Positions 54,047 through 64,000 of a DNA stretch of 64,000 nucleotides are shown in pieces; positions within the stretch are counted from its first letter, which is position 1, and each line of letters opens with the position of its first letter. The stretch covers positions 62,001-126,000 of the forward strand of contig JABVXU010000027.1 in NCBI GenBank assembly GCA_013365365.1, written 5' to 3'. Source of the stretch: Cruorifilaria tuberocauda (lineage: Eukaryota; Nematoda; Chromadorea; Rhabditida; Onchocercidae). Made by a program: the position numbers and the translations under genes. The notes beneath the pieces are model-generated. The model was not told where the DNA came from and made no database searches. It worked only from the letters and a program-made list of their open reading frames with translations.

Positions 54047-57000
54047 TATAATTCATGCATTTTATTTTTAAATTACTTATCACATTGGAGAAGTTAGAGA
54101 AGAACCTTTTCTATTGCAAAGTAAGAGAAAAAGAATGAAAGAGAAATTGAAGATTTTAAAATCTGTCATATTTGAAATTGCCTGAGTTATTTGGTGCTAA
54201 AAGATGAAGATTTTCAAAGTGTTGTTAAAGTTAAAAGTTAATTGAAAGCTTTTCGAATTTTCATAACAATTAGTGATAGATTTAAGATCGCATAAATGCA
54301 GTGAATAGAAGTAAAAAGAAGAAGGAAATATTTGCTAACAATCTTTATTCTTGTGAATTGAGTGTGAAAATTAATGTTGAAGTTCCATTAAATAACTTAA
54401 TAAATTTCGTTTGTCAATTAAATGTCAACTAAAGATTGGATTTGTCGCATGGTAGCACAACTATATCAATCTAATAAACAACAACGAAATGGTAATTATT
54501 CAGAAATCAACAATCAGTTTATCTCTTCATACTTCAAATCACCAATTATGAAAAATTTTTGTAAAGTTAAATTGGTGTTTAAATTGGTGTCTATAAGTTC
54601 ATTGATTTAAATAAATTAGTAACTTTTTAAGTTTTCATTCAAAATTACTAGAAAATTACAATTAAATAATACTAACCGGAAAAGTTCACTTGAATTTACA
54701 ATTAATCTATCTTCTTCTAATAATTATAGTTTAATAATTTGCGCTCGCATTTGCTAACAGTTTGTGCTTATTTATTACTTTTCATATAACCTTACATAAA
54801 TTGCTGTCTCGCCTTCATATTCTTCAAATACTTTCATTTTTGTTAAAATAAATAAATTTTAAAATTTAAGCATCAAATTTGATGAAAAGTCATTTTTGTT
54901 TGCACAAAGTCTGTATGGAAGAATTGCATTAAAGAAAAGAAAAGAAACTGTTGTGCTTTTAGAATCCACACAACTAGCATTACCTGTTTTTCCTAAAAGA
55001 TATGAAAATAATAATTTTTAATTTATCATTCTAAAAATGTAAACCTTATTTAATCCGTACCTGCCGGATTACACCTTTTCAATAACAGTTATTATGGAAT
55101 TCATAATTTGTAAATTAATTGTATATATACAAGTACGTATAGAATGAAATTTGTTAGATTTTTAACATTAAAAAAAGAGTCAAAGAGTAAAAAATGTTTG
55201 GAAATTTACTATTATTTTTCAAATACAATTCAAAATTAAAAAATGGCAATAATTTTATTCGTAAGGGTATTATATACATTTCCAATTTGGATTCCTATCA
55301 CAACAACGCTTACATATTTGTAAAATTCGTTCCATGCAAGTTAATTATATATAAAATGCTATGAAATAAGCATAAGCAATAGCATTTATCAAAGGATATT
55401 AGAGATTTGAAATCATCGAAAGATAATTTTAAAAAAAAATAAATCAAATTTCTCTTTAATAAGCATCTCTTTTCAGCTTCATCATTTCAAATTTTTTCTT
55501 TGAAAGAATTTTTTGGCTCAGCCTGTCAATACAGGCATTTTCTACTTAATTCCATTTCATTCCTGAAAATTTAATTTAACGGGAATTAGCACTGAAGAAT
55601 TGAGAAGCAGAGAAAGAGGAGTGGCTATTCGATATACTTTGTGAGGCTGAAATGTTATTGTTTATTTGTTGCCTGTTTGCTTGGATTTGGTTAGCTTCAT
55701 TGATTCAGTCGTGATTTCGATTTCGATTTCATTTTCATTTCCATTAATACTAAATAAATTAACTGTATGAATGAAAAATTTCAAAACTGTACAAATTAAT
55801 CGTCAGTCCTTCAATTTTCAAATCATTTGGTTTGCTTTTACTTAATTCAATTTAAATATTTATACGAATTATATGACAATTATTGTAAGCAATGTTAGAA
55901 GTAAGTAATATTCATTCTTATTGAATTTGATTGTCCCAATGTTTGATATGGAAATTATACGTTCTTGCTAAAATCCATTTGTAACTGCTTCTGTTAACCT
56001 TTAATGTCATTTCAATTGGGATATAGAATTTTCTGAAAATTCTCATCAAATCTTAAGATTAATTAGGATCACGGAACAATTTATTACCAGATGATTAGAC
56101 TATTATTATTCAAGTCACTCTGATTTTTCTGTTCCACGGAACAATTACTTTTCATTTCGTTGAAGTAATTAAATTTTAGTTAATCTTATCCTACAACCAC
56201 TATTCCATTGCTCTTCATTCGGCGCTCTTGTTATCTTGTATTTTTAGTTAACACAAAAGCTAATTTTAAGCGAATATAACAACTATCATTAATGAAATCT
56301 AAAGCATATATTAAAAACAAAATTTATATTTAAAATGCTTGTGTATTTCAGTTTATTGTAAAAAATTTTTTATCAAGAAAAATTTAAATGTGCATTGAAA
56401 TTTCCAGTGTTCGATAGGATCATCAAGAAGAAAGATTTGGAGTTTAAAGTTATAAAAGAAGAAGAAAATTTAACTTTAGAGTTAAAAAGTAAGATAGAAT
56501 TAGTTGAAAAAAAGTCAACCAAAGTTAAAAATTGGCATAATTCTTCTCGGTGACATTTCCTTCTGCTAAAATTTGTCTTAATGTCTGCTTTTGTCGAGAG
56601 CTGTTTGAATAGATGTGATTTTGAATAGATGAAAAATGAGTTTTGCTGTTCCCTCGTGTAATTTTGGATGAAATTTCTCTCGAGATTAGTTTTCATTTGT
56701 TATCCTTCAACATTCTAACGTCTCCTCATTATCATTCTTTAAAAAATATTATTTCGAAATATAATATTTGAAAAGTTCGAATTTTTATTTCATATTATTT
56801 CTGAAATATTTATATCTAATAAATATTATAAGGCAGAAAATTCTAATTTAAAATATTTAAACTATTTTCAATCGTATTTGATAAATTCATTATTTATTTT
56901 CCATTTTTTACTCTCTCAAAGTAAATAATCGTTTTTGGAAATTTGCCATTTTTCCCATTTAATTGCTTTATAAACAGACGTTGGATATTCATAGCAAATA

Positions 57001-60000
57001 TCTGAAAATAAGCATTTTTTTGGATTGTATTATTTTTGCCTTTCTTTCTTTCGCTCTTTTTGAGACCTAAAATATCTTTGGAATGAAATATTAAAAAAGT
57101 TTGTGAAGAACGGAAAATTTTTTCGGTGAAAGCTGCTATTTCCTTCTCTCTCTCTTTTCTCATTTTAATGAAAATTTAAAATAATTTGAAATAACATTCA
57201 GGTATATCCCTAAATAACTTCTTATACAAAAATAATGAAGTGGAAAATAATGCTAAGTAATTTTTGTTTTATTTTTAAGGTTTAATTGAATATTTTTGCT
57301 CATAAAGAGTTATGTTATTAACAATTTTCTATTTCACTAGCATGCAATAATCCTAAATTCGTGAGTTCTATAAGTTAGTCATGAATTTACTTGTTCGGAA
57401 TTATATAACATCAATGGTATATTGTACTAATTGCTTTTTTAATTAATCACACTTAAATTGATTTCATTTGCTTACTGAATTTGATAGAATAAAATTGAAC
57501 TTTTGATATAATGACAGTTATAGGAGCAGTAATATTAATTGATAAAGTTAAAAAAAAATCTATTTTGAGGTGGACAGTGGAAATGATAAAAAATAGTACC
57601 AACAGTGATAACGATACCACTGGCAAAGACAATGTGGTTAATGATAAGGAATTAAAATAAGTGATTGCATGATAGTATGCATCGGAACTATATTTACACT
57701 GATCAAAATTCTTTGCATTTTTTGTGAAGTCCAAACTTTTTTCCGTGTCAGCTTGAGCTTGTCAATAAATTATTAAATTCTCTATATAATAATTTAAAGG
57801 CATTAAAATATGTTAGCTAATCTTTTTTATCCGAATTAATCTTTCCCATGGACGTTAATTAATGATTTTACTTTTATACTTCTTGATTAATTATTATTAT
57901 CATTATTATTCTTTAATGAAAAGTACTAATCGCTGCAAGGAAAGGGCAAACTCAATACGATCATGATTAATTATTTGATATTTGAAATTGGATAAATTAT
58001 CAATCTTTCTAAAGTTGAATAAAAGATAATGCTCGCTTCTGTTCGCGAGATTTGTAATAATTAATCTTCTACAAGAAGTGAATTAGAATAAGAAATGATG
58101 TGTTTGATATAAAAATAAAAGTAATTTTTTTCAAATTATTTTTAAAATAGTAATTTGAGATTAAAAAAAATTATTCCCCCTTTATTTCTCCGATTTCATT
58201 CTTGACAATCCTGAAAGCTGAAAATTTTCTCATCGATAAGTACACACTTATCTTTCATAATCATTCAACAAATGGTCGTTTCATTCTCACATCATAGCAA
58301 ATTAATGCGTACTTCACGTCATCCATTACTCTGGTAAGAGATTATACCTCACCGGAATATTTTCTCCTTTAAACACAAACTCTTCCATTTTCTTTGTTTT
58401 TCCAATTGTTTTAAACTTTCAAACATTTCAAAAACGTAATTTTTTAATTGGAGGAAAATGAAAATTTAACGATAAGATCAAAAATTATGAAATATTAAAA
58501 TTGGTTTTTAATGAATTTGAAAATGCTAAATTCATCAATTATTGTTGTGATTTGAATCAAAAACTTTTCCTTTTTTTCTTTTTCCTTTTTTTGACATTCT
58601 TCCTTTTTTGAATTGAAAGAAAATCTGTCTTTTATAGATCGTATAATTGCTATGGTTGCTAAGCAACTTTAGCATTTATGTCACGTTGACACAATTTGCA
58701 ACCAAGATAGCTGATGATATCATCTACCTGTTTCAGTGATACAGTTGGGCACATTGAAATTATTTATCATAGAGTACACTTTGCAGGAAATTCTAATAAG
58801 ACTATATCCATTACTCTAATAAATTTGCACTCATTACTTCGATGAAACTTGTACAAAGAACTGTATGAAATCTTAGTTAAACTTTTTTTATCAATCATGT
58901 ATACTAGACAGAATTTTTCTCATCTGCTCATCTCAGAAGAAAATTCCGTAAATATAGCAATCCTAAATTTCCATTGAATTTTCACCTTGCAAAAACACGG
59001 AATTAATTGGCGCATTTTTCTTATTCAAATGCTTTCATCAAATATTTTTTTAAACCTTACTTGATGATAAAATGTCATTTTGCATTGTTTCGAATAAATT
59101 TATGATCGTTAATATCATTTCATTTCATTCAATAAATCATTGTGGTGATTTCATGAGCATTTTCACGATGGAATTGCTCAGAACTAAAAAAGGAAAAATT
59201 TATTAATTGCAGACAAAATATCCTATGGGATTCTTCTTAACGAAATTCAGGATGATCAGATTTAGGAAATAAATAAATCAATACTTATCAAAGAAATAAA
59301 TTATTTTTATTTAATAAATGATTAAATGAAAATTTGGAGCATTCATGAAAAATGCGAATGGATTATTTTATGAGAAATTATCCTTTCATCCCAATACTGA
59401 TTTTATCAAATAGAAAAATCCGGAAATGGATTCGGTTCATGCGAAAAAGTAAGGCAGACATTTCGAGACAGAATAAGAGAGGAAGTATTTTCATCACTTT
59501 TGTACTAAATAAAATATCCTTCCGTTGGAATGGCTAATTATGATGATTACTCATTCAAATTTTTATATAGAGACATTTTTTTAAAGTTTCATTTTTCAAA
59601 AAACCGAATTCAATATCAGCTGAATTAGTTTGTGTAATAATTTTAGGAAACGAATTATTAAGAAAATTTCATAAAAACAAAAAGCAAATGAAACAAATGA
59701 AAATACTGGAAGAGTTGAATGATATTTCGAGAATGAAATTCTTATTTTGAAAAAACTATAGCAAAAAAATTGATGTCTGACAAATATTTTTCATTTCCCT
59801 CATTGCTCCCTGATATTTTTGATAAGTTATGAAATCTTTTATCAGAAAAGTTTATATATTTTAATCATTTAAATATAAACTTTCCCTATTCCACATAAGA
59901 TAGAATAAATAACTAATTAGACACATAATTATTACTTGAAACAATATTGGAGTACAAATGTCGAGAAAACAAACTATTATTGATAATTAGCACATTCTAT

Positions 60001-60582
60001 CAGTTTATTCATCTCATGAATTAGTGAAATAATTTGAAATAATCTATTTTAGAAAATCAAAAAGCAAAGGCAAAAGGATATTTTCGCTTTAAATCGTTGT
60101 GAATTCATTTTGCTTCTCAGTACCTGACAATTATAGTTTGATTGGTTAGCAATAAATGCTATTACAAAAGCAATTGTGCCATGAAATTACTTTTCAGTTT
60201 ATGTTATAATCGATTTTAAAGTCAATCATATGATGATAACCTGATAATTTTAGATGTGATTACGATAGATACGATAAAAAAATGGCATGATGAAGAAGAA
60301 AAAAGAATCATTTTCGATCCTTTCTGAAATCGATTACTCATTTACCGTTTGTTTGTTATTTTTTGAAGCAGTAAGAGTCAATTACAGATAATTCCACTTA
60401 TATTCATGAAGTTCATTTCGTAATATGATAAGTTGCATAAAAATGTAATTTAAATCAATTAAATTGATTATCTTTTCAATTAATCACATTTACCTGTTCC
60501 TTTAATTAACCATTTATATGTTTTTTTGTTAAAATCAATCGGGCGATCAGTTTTCTCAGTTATCAATTATTTTCATTTTCAG
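54047..60582. other. 6.5 kb gene-poor region upstream of the Rab gene
   Basis: Very AT-rich with many short, domain-free open frames. The missing first exon of the Rab gene should lie here, but no ATG-containing exon with a phase-0 donor could be chosen. Short candidates with donors are at 54422-54492 (MSTKDWICRM, phase 1), 58272-58332 (MVVSFSHHSK, phase 2) and 59352-59450 (phase 1). None joins directly to the Rab exon at 60583. A 13 bp palindrome resembling an RFX half-site pair lies at 58655-58667. Confidence 0.4.
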
Positions 60583-61919
60583 GTGATGTTAATTGGTGAT
60601 AGTTGCTGTGGCAAAACTTGCTTACTGGTTCGATTCAAAGATGGCGCCTTTCTGAATAATAATTTCATTTCCACTGTTGGAATTGATTATCGAGTGAAAA
60701 TACTTTTTCCATTATTTTTATTTATTATAAACTGTTTTAATTTTTATTAAATTGGATTTTGAAATCAAAATAAATAAATGTTCAGGTAGCAAATTGCATC
60801 TAATTTACTGTTTCAACAATTTATTTTTTCTTCCAGAATAAACTGGTCGAAGTAGATAATGCTAAAGTTAAGCTACAAGTAAGAATATTTTACAGTTAAA
60901 ATATTTCTTAATCTTTTTCTTCCCATCACTTCTCTCTTATATAGGAATGAAAAAAACATTAATATTGGAATAGAGAGAAAATTTTCATTAATTTTACATA
61001 CATTTATTTATTAAATGAAAGTTTTACAAAAAGGTGCAATGAAAACACACAGTATAAAAGTGTCAAAATTAATTTGATTAGAAGTGAATCTCTCTGATAA
61101 CTGTATTGTTATCAGATCTGGGATACGGCTGGTCAAGAACGATTTCTCGCGATCACAACAACGTACTATCGAGATGCCGATGCTCTTCTCCTTGTTTATG
61201 ATTTAACAAATCGACAAAGTTTTGTGAACATTCGTGTAAGTCTCGAATTAAAATGAATTCACTTCTAATTTTTAGCAATGAAAGAAGCTATTTAAAGATG
61301 TTCATAGGTTAATTTAATTAAATTCTACGATTGATTGAATGTCAGATGGAGAGAAATTAGTGTTTTCTTCTAGGATTGGCTTACACGAATCAAAGAAAAT
61401 GCTAAGGAAGCAGTACTGATAACACTTGTCGGTAATAAAATGGACTTACAAAGTAGTCGAAAAGTGAAATATGAAGAAGGAAGAGAACTTGCTGAGGTTT
61501 ATTATTTCATATTTCAAATTTTTCGAATTATAAAAAAATTTGATCAATCAATTAATCGATATTTCCTTCTTTTATCAATATATGCATAACCGTTTGTTTT
61601 GAATTATTTAAAAATTATTGCAATCTTTTCAGGCTTATAATATTGCATTTATAGAGACAAGCGCTAAAAGTGGTCAAAATGTGAAAGAGACATTTCAGGA
61701 AATTGCAAGGTTAACTTTCCACATTTTTGTATACTTGTTACTGTTAATTGATAATTGAACATTTGTTACAGATAATATTTATATTGACTCATTAAGTTTT
61801 GCAAGTTTTTTTGCAGAAAACTTGTCAGAATGCAAAATGGTGAAAATGTAAAAAATAAATCAAGCATCGAACTTGTTGGTTCATTATCAAAGAGCTCTTC
61901 CTGTTGCTTAACTTCTTAA
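60583..61919 (+). CDS. rab-37: Rab GTPase, Rab26/Rab37 type (5' end missing)
   Basis: Rab26/37 GTPases act on secretory and synaptic-vesicle-type membranes. Six exons in phase: 60583-60693, 60837-60878, 61116-61235, 61374-61496, 61633-61709, 61817-61919. The visible protein starts [20 protein letters not shown], so at least one upstream exon is missing. FKDGAFL and [12 protein letters not shown] fit the Rab26/37 subgroup. G3 [10 protein letters not shown]4 GNKMDL and G5 ETSAKSG are intact. The P-loop is unusual: GDSCCGKT in place of the common GDSGVGKT. The C-terminus SSSCCLTS has the Cys-Cys pair for double geranylgeranylation. Assignment to the Rab26/37 subgroup is good, but choosing between the two is less certain. 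It is convergent with ifta-2. Confidence 0.85.
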
Positions 61920-62169
61920 TTATTCGATTGTTTTTATTCCGATAGTGATACAGTAATAATAATAGCAAATAAGTATGTGTTAAGTAATAATAAAATTCTT
62001 ATGGGTTCTCTGTTTTTCTCTTTTTAACATTAAATTAAAAGAATTCACACATGGTGAATTTCGTTATATTTTTCCATGTTCATATATTAATAAACAGATA
62101 CAATAATATCTTAAAGTCGATATTTTGCAGTATTATCAATTGATTGATTTGCAAATCAATATCATTGAT

Positions 62170-63881
62170 TTATTCAATTTTTTGACCTTTTACATTTGAA
62201 ATGACTCGACAGAGAAAACTATTGAATTCTAGTCGAAGATTATCATCATCATCATTATCAATACTCAGTGATACAACTCGAAGACCGCTCATCTGAGGTA
62301 AGAGAGAGAATTCACTGGTTGTTGCATCACCGGTCACTCGGCTGTTTGTCCACTCAGTGGTTCTATGCAGAAGGATGAGAACAAGTGATGGGTCGATGTC
62401 TCCACCTTCCACAAATTCTTCATACCTTAGTATAAGTAGCAAATATACTTTTATTGATTTATAGTAAGAACAAAATTTGTAATTTTATTGTTTCAGATGT
62501 CTTGGAATCATATATCATTTTAAGCATTTTACGAAAACTATCCTTTCTATCAACAATCTGAGATAGGATTTGGAATTGATAAAAGGATTATTAAATGTCC
62601 GTTTTCTTTCAATCCATGCAATCCGGATAGAAATCCGGAACCGAATGTGTTTCTTTCAGATTATAAGACCTCTTAGTATTCAAAATAAGCAATAAAGATT
62701 TGGAGTGTAGCAGGCACTACAAAGATGAAAGATTAATTTCGATACTATTCATCAAACTGTTTAAAGTTTAACACTCACATAAAAATGATTAATTAACGTA
62801 ACTAAAGTTACCAGGATTTTATAACTCATATTTGAGTGGGATAATATTCTCTTTACCCTAATTGAAAAATCAAAATAGAGTAATTTGATACCACGGTAAA
62901 AGTGCTGATCCGTTATGCTGATCAGGTCTACATACCAATATAACACCATCAGTATTACGTCGGATTGCAGGCCAACACCTCTGGTACTGTTTATCACCAC
63001 TACAGTCCCAAAGTTCAACCTCTGCTTCTACTCGTTCTCCATCAAGTTCCAGGTCATTGCTTTCGAATTCAACAATTCGCACACCTTAATATTATTTTAA
63101 TTTCATTGATGCAAAAAAGATTCCAATGTTACTGATTATCTTAGATTCGTACGCCACCTGCAATTATCAGAAAGAAACAATACAAAAAGTTTTTATTCCT
63201 TAAATTTGAGTCTGAACAATCTCTGAAATTGTAAAAACTTTGAAAAATAATCCTGAATTTAATTCCAATGCTTGAAATTAGGTAAGATAAGCTTTATCTA
63301 GCTTTATCTTATCACCTTTTGCAGTAAAATAAAAGTAAATGGAAGAAAAATTCTTACCTCGAGTTGGCCGATGTGTGTTAAGGCTTATATCGCTGGAATC
63401 TGCCAAATAATTTGATATTGTTGTCTTACCACTCTGATTATTGATATAATTTTAAACCAAATCTTTATTATGAATTGTTTATATTCGAGTTACGAAAAAT
63501 AGAAAAAGTTGAAAATCGAAAACTTTAAATAAACTTTAATTAAAAAATTTAATTTGACTTGATTTTAAAGAAAATTTCTATCGATTGTTTGATGAAAAGA
63601 TTCAATGGAAATCTCAGTATAACTACTAGTTACTTGAGAGTTTTCAGTATATAATCGATAAAACACATTAAAAAAGGTGAAAAGTTGGAAGTATCGAAAA
63701 AGCATTGTTAACAATAATTTTGGATATTGATTTTATAATAAGAAAGATTTAATATGAGCTTTTACAAATCAATTAATTATTCCATTTGAATATTGATCGA
63801 AAAATTGCTGAGTTAAATTTGACATACCTTAGGTGGTCCAAGAACAAGAATTTTGATTTTTAAAGGAGCGGTAGTTGACAT
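62170..63881 (-). CDS. ifta-2: Intraflagellar transport protein IFT22 / RABL5
   Basis: Small Rab-like GTPase of the IFT-B particle, moving along cilia; the C. elegans orthologue IFTA-2 affects ciliary signalling. Four exons in phase encode 192 residues: 63828-63881, 63358-63433, 62892-63084, 62170-62425. The start is MSTTAPLKIKILVLGPPKSG. The P-loop GPPKSGKTT matches the family's GPxESGKT. THRPTRGVRIVEFES matches the TxGVRILEFE region, and ELWDCSGDKQYQRCWPAI matches the divergent G3 (WDCGGD). As in other IFT22 proteins there is no NKxD motif. A short Asp-rich run lies near the C-terminus. A perfect X-box sits 20-33 bp before the ATG. Identification is secure. Confidence 0.93.
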
Positions 63882-63900
63882 TTGGCAACTATGGAAACTT

Positions 63901-63914
63901 ATCACCATGACAAC
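63901..63914 (+). promoter_or_regulatory. X-box (DAF-19/RFX site) upstream of ifta-2
   Basis: ATCACCATGACAAC matches RYYNYYATRRNRAC at every position. It lies only 19 bp outside the ifta-2 start codon, just beyond an acceptor-like TTTCCATAG. The neighbouring bases repeat AACTTATCACCAT, giving a second, imperfect copy at 63912-63924. Confidence 0.7.
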
Positions 63915-64000
63915 TTATCACCATTCTACCTTCCTATAAAATAATGCAAATGAACGCTTTAACAAAATTACTGATTAGAAAAAAAAATCAAAATTGTCTC

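Noticed and set aside
56373..56696. 107-codon minus-strand open frame, the longest in the right gene-poor region
   Set aside because: Composition is Asn/Lys/Ser/Phe-rich as expected of random AT-rich DNA, and there is no domain or splice context.
63290..63309. Tandem AGCTTTATCT repeat in an ifta-2 intron
   Set aside because: Two copies of a 10-mer in AT-rich intron; likely slippage.

Overview
This 64 kb window reads as nematode nuclear DNA. It is strongly AT-rich. Almost every gene is split into short exons (40-370 nt) by small GT-AG introns with T-rich nematode-type acceptors (often TTTCAG, TTTTAG or TTCCAG). The proteins closest to recognisable worm orthologues are LIM-6, MIG-2, LET-92, RML-2, MKSR-1 and IFTA-2. 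Introns are longer than is usual in Caenorhabditis (often 100-400 nt, one of 4 kb), so a spirurid or filarial-type parasite is my best guess; this is inference. I saw no bacterial genes, transposase, rRNA, tRNA or CRISPR array.

Left part (1-26.7 kb). A GAK/auxilin-type kinase runs off the left edge on the minus strand (19 coding exons inside). It is divergent from a tiny plus-strand gene for the APC/C subunit CDC26. Next, on the minus strand, come RPB11 and IWR1 only 65 bp apart (RNA polymerase II subunit, then polymerase II nuclear-import adaptor), which looks like a two-gene operon. On the plus strand follow a LIM-homeobox gene of the LMX1/lim-6 type with a 4 kb intron and the ciliary transition-zone gene B9D1/mksr-1. 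Minus-strand ribosomal protein L19 closes this part.

Middle (28.5-51.8 kb). A 15-exon EMSY-like gene (ENT domain, Ser/Pro-rich tail) with a possible alternative last exon; a previously hidden 4-exon minus-strand gene of unknown function; a 4 kb gene-poor stretch; the Rac-like GTPase mig-2; the PP2A catalytic subunit let-92 on the opposite strand; and the nucleotide-sugar 4,6-dehydratase rml-2.

Right part (51.8-64 kb). A small secreted cysteine-rich protein gene split into three short exons; a 6.5 kb stretch with no gene I can support; a Rab26/Rab37-type GTPase whose first exon I could not find; and the ciliary GTPase IFT22/ifta-2 on the minus strand.

Genes connect functionally in three places. 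RPB11 and IWR1 both serve RNA polymerase II assembly and import. B9D1 and IFT22 are both ciliary, and each has a perfect match to the nematode X-box (DAF-19/RFX site) upstream. GAK, Rab26/37 and MIG-2 act in membrane traffic or the cytoskeleton. Exon coordinates were worked out by hand from splice sites, homology and phase. Phase is consistent across every junction of the multi-exon models except one IWR1 donor.
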